Positions 44,589 through 53,058 of a stretch of 59,610 bases of DNA are shown one piece after another. The stretch spans positions 1 through 59,610 of the forward strand of contig JADEXK010000037.1 in the NCBI GenBank assembly GCA_015207155.1, given 5' to 3'. How positions within the stretch are numbered: the stretch's first letter is position 1; every line of letters begins with the position of its first letter. The notes under the pieces are model-generated. The model did no database searches and was not told the origin of the DNA. It worked only from the letters and a program-made list of their open reading frames with translations. Made by a program: the position numbers and the translations under genes. This stretch comes from Nostocales cyanobacterium LEGE 11386 (GTDB lineage: Bacteria; Cyanobacteriota; Cyanobacteriia; Cyanobacteriales; Nostocaceae).

Positions 44589-45809
44589 TTAGCCTGCTTG
44601 CACTTCAGTATTACCATTGCGGATAGCCCATGCTATTTCTAGCATTTGAGTCCAGCGCTTTTGTAGTTGTTTAGGAGTGCATTTGATGATTTTAGCGATC
44701 GCCTGGTCACTTTGTTGAGCAATTTTCAACTCCAATATTTGCTGCTGTTCCAAAGATAGGACTCTGACAAAGGTTTCCCACTGCGGGGAAGACAACCCCA
44801 ATTTTTGCTCTAAACCCGCACCTAACCATTGATGTACCAACTGCCAATGGTGATTTTTGGCAAACTTTTCCACATGGTATTTAAAACGCTGTTGTAGATA
44901 GTCGCGCTGACGGCTGGTTAAACCCAAAATTTGGTCAATTTCTGGAGCTGAGAGGTCTTTTAGTTTGAGAGTTAGGTAGTCTACGCAGTCAGATTGACCT
45001 TGTTCTTCTAGGTATTTTACCAATTCAGCCACCACGCGATCGCGCTCCGATTCTTCCGAGGGATCGAAGTTAGATTGTGCAATCATCTGTGACCTGATTT
45101 GTTGCACCGCCGAGTTACGCTGGTAAGATTCTGCTTCTTCACTCTTGGCAGATTCCACCGCCATCTCAATATCTACAGTAGTTTCTTGGGGTTGACGACG
45201 TGCAAAACCTTGGGCGCGAAGGATAATCAATTGCTGATTATTCCCACCAGGTAAATTAATCCGTCGCTTGGCATACTGCTCTGTAAATGCTATGTATTCG
45301 GCTAATTGTAACTGAGTGCGCGGCTGATAATCTTCCGGCAGTTCGTTTTCCCGCCGAAAAGCTTTGATCGCTTCGATGTAGAATGCTTGCAGAAAATCTT
45401 CAATCAGGTTGTAACGAGCATCAAACCCCAACTCTGAACCGGAAATTGTGACATGGCGGTAAACCATAGCACCTAAAGTACTATGTAATTCCACTCTGCC
45501 TCGTCGCGAACCCAGTTGGTAGTAATGCAGGCATTTTTGCAGGCGATGTCTAGCCAAAGTCACCTGCCATGACTGGATTTGTCCAGATGTTTGGATACGG
45601 GAACTTTTATCACAAATGCGTTTTACTTCTGTAGCTATGCGCTGTGCTACGGATTGTACACACTCAGATGCAGCTTTGACTTGAGCTTGCATTTCCTGAC
45701 ATAGCAGTTGTCTCAAGCCATTGTGATTGTCGGCAGGTAATTCCTCTCCCGATACAGGGCAAAAAAAAGTGGATTTAGAAGTTGGTAGATTTGCAAGATT
45801 GGCTTTCAT
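44589..45809 (-). CDS. HetZ-family protein
   Basis: 406 aa. Segments match what I recall of the heterocyst differentiation protein HetZ: HRLQKCLHYYQLGSRRGRVE, then EDFLQAFYIEAIKAFRREN, then a conserved LPGGNNQQLIILRAQGF and the C-terminal SRQRDYLQQRFKYHVEKFA. HetZ is needed early in heterocyst formation and binds DNA in Anabaena. Paralogues called HetZ-related exist, so this may be a paralogue and not HetZ itself; no patU genes are next to it. The start ATG 45809 follows AGGAAAA. Confidence 0.78.
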   Translation of the reverse strand: MKANLANLPTSKSTFFCPVSGEELPADNHNGLRQLLCQEMQAQVKAASECVQSVAQRIATEVKRICDKSSRIQTSGQIQSWQVTLARHRLQKCLHYYQLGSRRGRVELHSTLGAMVYRHVTISGSELGFDARYNLIEDFLQAFYIEAIKAFRRENELPEDYQPRTQLQLAEYIAFTEQYAKRRINLPGGNNQQLIILRAQGFARRQPQETTVDIEMAVESAKSEEAESYQRNSAVQQIRSQMIAQSNFDPSEESERDRVVAELVKYLEEQGQSDCVDYLTLKLKDLSAPEIDQILGLTSRQRDYLQQRFKYHVEKFAKNHHWQLVHQWLGAGLEQKLGLSSPQWETFVRVLSLEQQQILELKIAQQSDQAIAKIIKCTPKQLQKRWTQMLEIAWAIRNGNTEVQAG

Positions 45810-46175
45810 GAATTTTCCTGGGTGTGGTATCGCACCTTAACAACAACGCAGATACAGCAAATCAGGCCTGTCTTGGCTGAAGAAATATTTAGATTCATCC
45901 ATCAAAGCCTACTGCAAGTACTGCTCATATATAAGACTGTAGGTAATTTAACAAGTTACAGGGAAAGTAGTGTGTCGCTTGTTGCACAAGCAACCACATT
46001 GAGTATGGCACATGAATATCTACCACGCCTTAAAAGTGGTTAAAACACTTGCTATATCGACTGTAATCACCGTCCTGTCCTACCCACTCCCAGTTTTTGT
46101 AAGTATGACGATCTCAAAACTGGAGCCTTTTTATTACATTTTTGCGAAACTAAGGGAACAGCTTGTGTTTGATTC
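45810..46175. other. Intergenic region upstream of HetZ-family gene
   Basis: 366 bases between two genes transcribed in the same direction (YrdC gene, then the HetZ-family gene). No gene was supported; it should contain the HetZ-family promoter. Confidence 0.45.
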
Positions 46176-46826
46176 TTACACCCACGCTGCTGCTGCTTCC
46201 CAACCTAAACCTCGCCTTGTCATCATTGGTTCATCTCCCGTCAAGTCCAAAATCGTAGACACTTCATATGTTGGCTCTTCACCAGTGTCTATAATTACAT
46301 CTACTAAGTTATCTAAACGGTCAAACAGCTCTACCCGCGACAGTCTAGGTTCTGAATCTAGTTCTATTTGCTCATCATCTGGTGGCAAATGTGCCGAAGT
46401 CGAAATAATCGGATTTTCCAACGCTGCTAGCAATGCCAAGCATACAGTATGGTCTGGCACACGAATCCCAGTAGTTTTTCGCTTGGGACTTTGTACCAGT
46501 CGCGGTACTAACTTGGTAGCAGGTAGTAAAAACGTGTAAGTCCCTGGTATCAAGCGCTTCATAATCCGATAAGCTGTATCACTGACAAAGGCATAAGTTG
46601 CCACATTTGATAGTGAGGGACACAAAAATGTCAATGGTTTATCATTTGCTAGCTGTTTAATTTGTCGCACTCGTTCTACTGCCGACTTGGCATTTAAATC
46701 ACAACCGATGGCATAAACTGTGTCAGTAGGGTAGAGCATAACTGCGCCACTAGAGAGCGCTGACTTTATTTCCTCTATTCGACGGATTTGTGGATTATCA
46801 GGATGGACAGCGAAAATTTTTGCCAT
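46176..46826 (-). CDS. YrdC/Sua5-family protein (threonylcarbamoyl-AMP synthase-like)
   Basis: 216 aa. It has the YrdC fold motifs: GAVMLYPTDTVYAIGCD, then IKQLANDKPLTFLC, PGTYTFLLP and the TTGIRVPDH region. Enzymes of this family make threonylcarbamoyl-AMP for the t6A37 modification of tRNA; some members (YciO type) have uncertain roles, and its sequence is closer to that type than to canonical TsaC, in my judgement. The ATG is at 46826. It is divergent from larC. Confidence 0.85.
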   Translation of the reverse strand: MAKIFAVHPDNPQIRRIEEIKSALSSGAVMLYPTDTVYAIGCDLNAKSAVERVRQIKQLANDKPLTFLCPSLSNVATYAFVSDTAYRIMKRLIPGTYTFLLPATKLVPRLVQSPKRKTTGIRVPDHTVCLALLAALENPIISTSAHLPPDDEQIELDSEPRLSRVELFDRLDNLVDVIIDTGEEPTYEVSTILDLTGDEPMMTRRGLGWEAAAAWV

Positions 46827-46992
46827 GGAAGGTTTTGGATGAGAATGGGGGAATTTGGCATTTTTGGAAAAAGATAAAATTCACCATTGCACATATTTTC
46901 ACGGATGGATGATTGTCTGCCGCAAATACGCAAAGATTTACATCACAATAATTGTGCAACATTTCCACAGAAAAACTGATTAATTTATCTAT

Positions 46993-48282
46993 ATGATTAA
47001 AGTTGCTTATCTTCAATGTCCGACAGGAATTGCTGGTGATATGTGTCTGGGGGCTTTGGTCAGTCTGGGTGTGCCTGTAGAGTATTTAAGTGAAAAACTC
47101 GATAAGTTGGGAATTGCACCAGAGTACAAGTTAAGAGCTGAACTTGTGCAACGCAATGGTCAGCAGGCGACTAAAGTTCATGTAGATTTAGTACACCATC
47201 ATCACCACGAACATAGTCATCACCACGGCCGCCACCTGCCAGAAATCGAAAAAATAATTTTCCAAGCAGAGTTACCACCACAGGCAGAAGCTTGGAGTTT
47301 GGCGGTATTTCGACAGCTAGCAGTAGCAGAAGGGGCAGTGCATGGCATTGCACCAGAGAAAGTACACTTTCATGAGGTGGGTGCTGTAGATGCAATTGTC
47401 GATATTGTTGGCACTTGCTTAGGGTTGGATTGGTTGGGAATTTCCAGCAATCATCAAGGATTACCCCTACTATACTGCTCGGCCTTACCAACAGGTGGGG
47501 GAACAGTACGAGCCGCCCATGGTCAGATGGCTGTACCAGTACCAGCAGTATTAAAGTTATGGGAAATGCGGGGTTGTCCTGTTTATAGTAACGGCATTGA
47601 TAGGGAACTAGTGACACCCACAGGTGCAGCGATCGCCACTACTTTAGCTACAGAATTTGGTTCACCACCACCAATGACTATTAAACAGGTAGGATTGGGA
47701 GCAGGGACGATCAATTTACCAATTCCTAATATATTACGTCTTTGGCTGGGTGAAAGCGCTAGTTTACAATCTGATTTCAGCAATTTTAGTGATACTAGTC
47801 CTAATTTAGAAAATATTACCGTACTGGAAACCCAAATTGATGACTTAAATCCCCAGGCGATCGGCTATGTGTTTGAAGCATTATTTGCTGTTGGTGCGTT
47901 GGATGTCTTCACCCAGCCGATAGGCATGAAAAAGTCCCGCCCCGGAATTTTACTGACTGTTATCTGTCATCCCGAACAGTTACTCGCTTGTGAAGCCGTG
48001 TTATTCCGCGAAACCACTACTTTGGGAATTCGGCGGACTACCCAGCAGCGCGCCATCTTACAACGGGAAATTCAACCAGTGGAAATTGCATATGGTAAAG
48101 TCCGCATCAAGGTTGCATGGCAAGGACAAGCGCCAGACAAGTGCATTGCTAACGTCCAGCCAGAATATGAAGATTGTGCAGAATTAGCCCGCAACCATAA
48201 TATTCCCTGGCGCGAAGTTCAGCGATTGGCACTACAGCGTTGGTATTTAGAACATCAACAGAACATCAACACTAATTACTGA
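46993..48282 (+). CDS. larC: Nickel-pincer cofactor biosynthesis protein LarC
   Basis: 429 aa, the full-length LarC type. The N-terminal motif CPTGIAGDMCLGALVSLGV is typical, as are HFHEVGAVDAIVDIVG and TPTGAAI. A histidine-rich loop (about residues 66-78, HHHHHEHSHHHGRH) lies in the first third and suggests nickel capture or storage. LarC is a CTP-dependent nickel insertase for the pincer cofactor of lactate racemase and related enzymes. Neither larB, larE nor a lactate-racemase gene is in the window. Confidence 0.92.
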   Translation: MIKVAYLQCPTGIAGDMCLGALVSLGVPVEYLSEKLDKLGIAPEYKLRAELVQRNGQQATKVHVDLVHHHHHEHSHHHGRHLPEIEKIIFQAELPPQAEAWSLAVFRQLAVAEGAVHGIAPEKVHFHEVGAVDAIVDIVGTCLGLDWLGISSNHQGLPLLYCSALPTGGGTVRAAHGQMAVPVPAVLKLWEMRGCPVYSNGIDRELVTPTGAAIATTLATEFGSPPPMTIKQVGLGAGTINLPIPNILRLWLGESASLQSDFSNFSDTSPNLENITVLETQIDDLNPQAIGYVFEALFAVGALDVFTQPIGMKKSRPGILLTVICHPEQLLACEAVLFRETTTLGIRRTTQQRAILQREIQPVEIAYGKVRIKVAWQGQAPDKCIANVQPEYEDCAELARNHNIPWREVQRLALQRWYLEHQQNINTNY

Positions 48283-48292
48283 TAATCCCAAA

Positions 48293-48319
48293 ACCCCGGT
48301 TTCCTCAAGAAACCAGGGT
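48293..48319. terminator. Hairpin downstream of larC
   Basis: ACCCCGGTTTC (48293-48303) pairs with GAAACCAGGGT (48309-48319) with one mismatch and a 5-base loop, directly after the larC stop. No T-run follows, so its strength is uncertain; it may also be a dispersed palindrome. Confidence 0.5.
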
Positions 48320-48355
48320 TCTCCTATTCCATGGAGATACCGATACTACTAATCT

Positions 48356-48509
48356 AACGTGAATTCGATGAACCTCACCCCAACCCCTCTCCGATGCGGA
48401 GAGGGGCAAAAATATACCTGGTTTTGAACTAAAAATCAAGGTTTCAAAGCCTCTCTCCTCGCAGGGAGAGGTTTGGAGAGGGGTTTTTGATATTTGTCGA
48501 ACTCACGTT
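48356..48509. mobile_element. MITE-like element with 13-bp terminal inverted repeats
   Basis: The 154-bp element begins AACGTGAATTCGA (48356-48368) and ends TCGAACTCACGTT (48497-48509), which are inverted repeats with one mismatch. Inside are further inverted stretches (CACCCCAACCCCTCTCC versus GGAGAGG...GGAGAGGGG). It has no coding capacity. The right end supplies the stop codon of the lipoprotein gene 48508-49116. Confidence 0.7.
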
Positions 48510-49116
48510 AATCTAAATCAGCTTCTCTCAATGTCCTGTTCGCTGCGTCAGCTGTATCTTGAGCTTGACGTTTAACATTGGTTATGGTGTCATCGGTTGT
48601 GCGCTTGACATTTTTAGTTAAGTCTTTGGCAGCACGTTCAGTATTTTTTTGGAGATTTTCTACTCCGCGCTGAGTCCCCTTAGTAAAACCTTGCCCTAAT
48701 TCTTCAGCAGAACTGCCAACATCTTCACCCAGGCGGCGGACTCGTTCGTCTAAGGGCGTACCTTCTTGATAATTGCGAACATATTGCTCGGAACTATTAA
48801 TACCTTTTTGCTCTACGTTTCTTCGAGCATTTTTCGCTAGTGCTTCAGCCCGAGCATTTGCGGCTCTTTCAGCTGCTTTGGCTCTAGGATCTACATCACT
48901 AAAATTATTCATCCCACCTTCAGGTGCATTGAGATCGTAATTTTTAGTGGGGTCGTATCGCTCAACATTAGGTGGTTGGGCATTGGGTTGTGGTGGCTGT
49001 TGTGCTATTCCTGGACGGTTGCAAGCCTGTGCCATAAATAGGAATATACTTGCCAGAAAGACTGTGAAAATTTTCACAGGACGAATATTTTTTAGCCAAT
49101 TAATAACTCGTTTCAT
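48508..49116 (-). CDS. Alanine/asparagine-rich lipoprotein (DUF6658-like)
   Basis: 202 aa. The lipobox FMAQAC ends a signal peptide at about residue 32, so the mature protein should be lipid-anchored. The rest is highly charged and helical, with repeated K-x3-R-A-x-D amphipathic stretches and long runs of A, N, K, D and E, resembling late-embryogenesis or apolipoprotein-like helices. The stop codon TAA lies in the terminal repeat of the MITE at 48356-48509, so the original C-terminus may have been changed. A related lipoprotein gene follows upstream at 49187-49753. Confidence 0.75.
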   Translation of the reverse strand: MKRVINWLKNIRPVKIFTVFLASIFLFMAQACNRPGIAQQPPQPNAQPPNVERYDPTKNYDLNAPEGGMNNFSDVDPRAKAAERAANARAEALAKNARRNVEQKGINSSEQYVRNYQEGTPLDERVRRLGEDVGSSAEELGQGFTKGTQRGVENLQKNTERAAKDLTKNVKRTTDDTITNVKRQAQDTADAANRTLREADLD

Positions 49117-49186
49117 AGTGTTCTCCTTGAATGTCTGTGACTAAGTTAAACCTTAAATAAGGTATAATCTGGAAACAAAAAAAGTT

Positions 49187-49753
49187 CTATTTGCCTACTG
49201 CCGGATTTTTTTGTAACTCCGGTCTGGCACTTGCTTCCTCTGCTTTATCTTTCAAAAAGCTGGAAGCATCTTTAACCGATTCTTTCACGGTTTCAATACG
49301 TTCTTGAATTCGAGTTCCCACATCCGGTTCCCGTTGAATTAAACCACCAGATTCAGGTCGTTGAAATTCTTTTTGAGTAATGATTGGTAATTCTCTTTCT
49401 TTTTCAACTCTACCTGCGGGGGTCTCAGCACCGGGGTAAAGTATTTCCGAATCTTTATTTGTGGCAATCAATAATTGTAAGTCTGACTGTAAGCTAGCTC
49501 GATCACTTCCTTGCTTCTCTTCTGCATCAATCACTTTGGGATCGGTGGTCATTCTATATTTGGTATATTTATCTCCACCATTTTTATAAGGATTGTTTGC
49601 ACCACCAGCTTGTACAGCAGGATTGTTAGGATTTGCACCTTGAGGATTTGCCCCACTGCAAGCGGTGCTAACTATCAATAATAGACCAGCTAAAAAGATA
49701 GTTAAAATCTGGCGAAGTTTTAGCTTTTTACCAAAAGCTATCAAACTGTTCAT
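49187..49753 (-). CDS. Lipoprotein (DUF6658-like)
   Basis: 188 aa with a lipobox VSTAC at about residue 32 and a preceding hydrophobic helix. The mature part is charged and mostly helical or disordered, with ERIETVKESVKDASSFLKDK near the C-terminus. The ATG at 49753 has AGGAGG directly upstream; an upstream frame extension to 49909 has no supporting sequence. It is a distant relative of the lipoprotein at 48508-49116 by design and neighbourhood and may be cotranscribed with it (70-base gap). Confidence 0.8.
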   Translation of the reverse strand: MNSLIAFGKKLKLRQILTIFLAGLLLIVSTACSGANPQGANPNNPAVQAGGANNPYKNGGDKYTKYRMTTDPKVIDAEEKQGSDRASLQSDLQLLIATNKDSEILYPGAETPAGRVEKERELPIITQKEFQRPESGGLIQREPDVGTRIQERIETVKESVKDASSFLKDKAEEASARPELQKNPAVGK

Positions 49754-50108
49754 CAAGTCCTCCTGGCAAAGGAAAAAAAGGCTATACATCTGCTTAATAT
49801 TTTGGATAATTAGCAAGTGTTTACTTGTGTTTGACTTGCTTGGCAAACATTTAATAACCCTTATCAAGATTACGAAAAAAAAAAGTAGTTCGCCTCTAGC
49901 GTAGGTCACATTATAGTTGCTACCAAAATAATATTTTTATCTAACTGTAGGGAGATACAATTTTAATAATTAATTTGAATGTAGTGATTAAGGACATTTT
50001 CACTTTTTTACTAACGTATAAATTTGTGGAAACCCTCAATCACTAATTTGGCAAAAAATCCTCTTGACGTACCTGAATCAACTTGCACAGGTGGCTCATA
50101 ACACTTTT
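49754..50108. other. Upstream region of the lipoprotein genes
   Basis: This is AT-rich and probably contains the promoter of the two lipoprotein genes. No gene was recognised before the IS remnant at 50109. Confidence 0.4.
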
Positions 50109-50647
50109 ACTGTCGGTTCGCTCATATTTGAGGAGTAAGAAGAAATTAAGTCTTGTACGGTATGAGATGTGGCTGATAGAGAGAGTGTGGTAATTTCATC
50201 AGTGAAAGAATCTGTCGTCACTGGCATCTTTTGCTCCTATTGACCATCCTGTACTCAACTCTAAAATCTTCTGATGTGCCTTCACCCAGGTTTCTACTGT
50301 ACACAAGCGATGATCAGCCTGAGTGATGATGTATGTCAGTAGTAGTACACTCAGTTGCCCATAGCTTCATCCTTGATAATTTCCATGTGGCTTTTTTAGT
50401 TTTTGGTCAATCAGTTTGCCAATCTTCATCTGAACAAGCCACTCCACTATTACAGGAATATCATCAATTCGCTCTGACGTAATTTCCACTTGCTCACCAG
50501 TCATCGGCACACCCATCTCCTGAATCTGTCCTCTAGACTACCGAGCTTGGCTGCAAAAGTGTAGGATTCCTTGACTACAATTCCTCTATTCCCTGCTCTT
50601 CATCACTTTAATTCCCTTCATCTTCTCAAAATGAGCGAACCGACAGT
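50109..50647. mobile_element. Decayed IS1634-like insertion sequence
   Basis: A 539-bp remnant bounded by inverted repeats: ACTGTCGGTTCGCTCAT plus TTTGAGGAG on the left (50109-50135) and the matching inverse on the right (50622-50647, one indel and one mismatch). Inside lies the fragment of a DUF4277-type transposase gene on the minus strand. The element is far shorter than a functional IS1634-family copy (about 1.7 kb), so it is an internal deletion. No target duplication could be seen. Confidence 0.7.
50199..50516 (-). pseudogene. IS1634-type transposase fragment (DUF4277)
   Basis: Reading from 50516 to 50199 gives MTGEQVEITSERIDDIPVIV, then WLVQMKIGKLIDQKLKKPHG, an in-frame TGA at 50367-50369, and then SYGQLSVLLLTYIITQADHR and GWSIGAKDASDDRFF. 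The family pattern is the N-terminal part of IS1634-like transposases (ERIDDIP...HGNxxGLSYGQL...ADHRL...DDR). Only the first quarter of the protein is left; the catalytic part is gone. Confidence 0.75.
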
Positions 50648-50688
50648 TATAAGCTAGGTGGACATAATTAAATGTAAAATAAAGTTCT

Positions 50689-50754
50689 GTTCGTAGTGAG
50701 CGATTTATCGCTTTCTTTCAAGGTTTTAAAGGGCTAGAGCCGCTTACTACGAAC
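50689..50754. repeat. Miniature palindromic element
   Basis: GTTCGTAGTGAGCG (50689-50702) and CGCTTACTACGAAC (50741-50754) are terminal inverted repeats with one mismatch. A nearly identical sequence in inverse orientation, cut short at one end, lies at 6424-6484. A more distant relative lies at 59303-59356. The element ends eight bases before the stop codon of the carotenoid protein gene. Confidence 0.75.
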
Positions 50755-50761
50755 TTTTATT

Positions 50762-51280
50762 TTATGAATTCCTTAGCACCTGCTTTAAGAAGGATACTAA
50801 ATCATTAGTATCTAATGATTTGAGGGAGTTCAAAATTTCCGTTGCTGGTTCAGAAAGGCTATAGTCGTGGGGGATATCAATTATTGTAGTTCCCAATCTT
50901 TCGGCTAATAAAGCCCAAAATGCCACTTTCGCTTCAAAGTGCATTGCGCCATACTCACCAGTGGGAATTGTAGTTCCGCCTTGAGCCAGTTCTACCGTGG
51001 CCTTGGTAGGATGTGGATCAAGCATGATTTCATCTTGGTCATTTTTTGTGGCTGGTAGCAAATCGCGCAAGGCATAAAGTTGTTCTTCTGGGGAGACTTG
51101 TTGAATTTGTGCTACTAAATCTGCTGCTTTTTGTGTTGGTAAGGCATCAATCATATCAGCAGGAAGTTGATTAGCAATTTCGGTATAAAGTCGCCCCATT
51201 ACCGCTAGTCTGTCGTCTATATGCAATTTTTTAAATTTGGATGCGTTTTGCTGGACAGGATTAATGTTGGTAGAAGTCAT
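50762..51280 (-). CDS. Helical carotenoid protein (OCP N-terminal domain homologue)
   Basis: 172 aa, the size of the N-terminal all-helical domain of orange carotenoid protein without its C-terminal sensor domain. Family segments are LHIDDRLAVMGRLYTEIANQ, SPEEQLYALRDLLPA, and FEAKVAFWALLAERLGTTI. Such proteins bind a keto-carotenoid and quench singlet oxygen or phycobilisome excitation, depending on clade. The ATG at 51280 follows GGAGG; a TTG at 51292 is unlikely. The clade cannot be assigned here. Confidence 0.88.
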   Translation of the reverse strand: MTSTNINPVQQNASKFKKLHIDDRLAVMGRLYTEIANQLPADMIDALPTQKAADLVAQIQQVSPEEQLYALRDLLPATKNDQDEIMLDPHPTKATVELAQGGTTIPTGEYGAMHFEAKVAFWALLAERLGTTIIDIPHDYSLSEPATEILNSLKSLDTNDLVSFLKQVLRNS

Positions 51281-51615
51281 AAAAACCTCCAATTTTTTGA
51301 TATTTATTTAGCTAAAAAAGTTTGAAAGTAAATTTTTTGCCTTTTTTAAGGCTAGAAATTTTAGTTCCTAATATGACACTATAAAAAGATAGAGGATTAT
51401 TACGGAAATTAATATTTTAAGCCAGCCATAGGATGGATGAAATGTCAGTATTTTAGGGTTGGTAGATTGACCTCACTTAGCACTCTTCATCAAGATCCTC
51501 TTAAATCTTTGAGTCATCACCATAAGAAATATTGGAGATGAGGGGGATAGAGGAAGTATTTTCATTTTTGTCCCCTTGTCCCCTCATCCCCACTCCCTAC
51601 TCCCCATTCCCCATT
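51281..51615. other. Intergenic region with CCCC-rich tract
   Basis: This lies between two minus-strand genes and contains the carotenoid protein promoter. Around 51538-51614 there is the low-complexity GGGGATAGAGG / CCCCTTGTCCCCTCATCCCC tract common between genes in Nostoc. No gene was found. Confidence 0.5.
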
Positions 51616-52917
51616 TTATGCCCGACTATTCCATTCTTGGGCTGCATCTTCTAAGGCTTTATCTACTGTTTTTTGCCCTAACATTGCTGCTTGCAAATTC
51701 TCATAAACTGCCTTTTGCAGTCTTTTAGAATCCTTCAAAGTCGGTGTTAATATCTCTGCTTGTTGTAGTTGATTAGCACTAATAACTCGTGCCTTTTCTA
51801 CTGTGGAAGCAGTATCAGGAACATCCTTAAAGTAACTATCAGCAAGTGCTTTTGTTGTAGATGGCAAAACATTAGCAGCTTTCGCAAAAGCTAGCTGATT
51901 TTCGTCGTTAGTGAGAAATAAAGCAAACTTCACCGCAGCATCCGGGTTTTTAGTGGCACGGGGGACAACTACATTCATCACGGCAACATTTTTCTTGCCG
52001 GTATCACCTGTAAGTTGCGGTGCGATCGCAGAAGCTTGGGCAATTTGGGGGGCATTATTCGCGATCGTTTTGAGAAACTCTGGCCCAGAAGCTAGAAACG
52101 CCGTTTGTCCAGACTGGTATAAATCGATCGCATGGCGATGTCCTTGAGTTAGAGCTTCTCTGGGAAGCAGCCCTTTTTTATACAAATCTACCCAGTACTG
52201 AAACGCTGCTTTACCTTGTGGGGAATTAAAAGCCGCTTTACCCTCAGTATCTACTAGCGTTACTCCCATTTGCACAAAGGATTCCAGCACCTCACCGGAA
52301 TCTTGCGGTGCAAAAGTCACAAAAAAGGCATATTTGCCAGTCTTATCTTTAATTTGTTGGGCTACCTGTGCCAATTCTCCGTAGGTGGCAGGTACTTTAC
52401 TGATACCTGCCTGTTTTAATAAATCAGTGTTATAAATGGTTAGCCGTGTGGTGAGGTACCAAGGGATACCAAAACTCCTGCCATTGAGCGTGCTAGCTTT
52501 CCATATATTCGGTAGATAGGAGGAACGTTCTTCATTTGAAACTTTTGTATCCAGGTCTAACCAGGCATTTCGTCCTGCAAGTTGGGAAGCAAAAACTGGA
52601 TTGAGGTTAACAACATCAGGTGGCGTATTTGCTGAGACAGCTGTTAAAATTTTGTTCTCCATTGCTGACCAGGGTACATCAACCCAGTTAACCTTTATAC
52701 CTGAATTTTGAGTTTCAAAGTTCGTAATGAGGTTTTGGAAGTAGTCGGTGAATTGAGGTTGGAGTTGCATTGTCCAAAACTCAACACTTGCTTCTCCTGA
52801 AGCAGCCTGTTTTGTAACTGTACCAACATTTCCGGCGCTACAACTTATTATCCAACTGGTAAATAAGCCAATTAGTGCCCAAGCAGCCAGTTGTTTTAAT
52901 TTTCGCAATTGCATCAT
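51616..52917 (-). CDS. Sugar-type ABC transporter substrate-binding lipoprotein
   Basis: 433 aa. A signal peptide ends in the lipobox IISCS (about residue 26). The fold pattern is that of cluster B sugar-binding proteins: VEFWTMQLQPQFTDYFQNLI, GIKVNWVDVPWSAMENKIL, PPDVVNLNP and WYLTTRLTIYNTDLLKQAGI. The permease and ATPase genes are not adjacent, so the transporter partners must be elsewhere. ATGs at 52917 and 52914 are equally possible. The ligand is unknown. Confidence 0.88.
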   Translation of the reverse strand: MMQLRKLKQLAAWALIGLFTSWIISCSAGNVGTVTKQAASGEASVEFWTMQLQPQFTDYFQNLITNFETQNSGIKVNWVDVPWSAMENKILTAVSANTPPDVVNLNPVFASQLAGRNAWLDLDTKVSNEERSSYLPNIWKASTLNGRSFGIPWYLTTRLTIYNTDLLKQAGISKVPATYGELAQVAQQIKDKTGKYAFFVTFAPQDSGEVLESFVQMGVTLVDTEGKAAFNSPQGKAAFQYWVDLYKKGLLPREALTQGHRHAIDLYQSGQTAFLASGPEFLKTIANNAPQIAQASAIAPQLTGDTGKKNVAVMNVVVPRATKNPDAAVKFALFLTNDENQLAFAKAANVLPSTTKALADSYFKDVPDTASTVEKARVISANQLQQAEILTPTLKDSKRLQKAVYENLQAAMLGQKTVDKALEDAAQEWNSRA

Positions 52918-53058
52918 CGTACCAGTATTTTTACGCTTGATTGGGGTGAAAAGCTTATGCAGAATTGTCGAGATTATAGGTTAAATCAATTACCTAGTCC
53001 CAAGAACAATCTTTAGTATCATTTAAATTTTCAATTTAGCAGTCCAGCGGGCATAACT

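Noticed and set aside
46012..46539. 175-codon plus-strand frame opposite the YrdC-family gene
   Set aside because: It lies antisense to a clearly homologous gene and reads as low-complexity serine-rich sequence.
47171..47617. 148-codon minus-strand frame over larC
   Set aside because: Shadow of the larC coding sequence, with no family features of its own.
50100..50240. Short minus-strand frame starting MPVTTDSFTDEITTLS
   Set aside because: It lies within the decayed IS and runs into the terminal repeat; it is better explained as transposase debris in a shifted frame.
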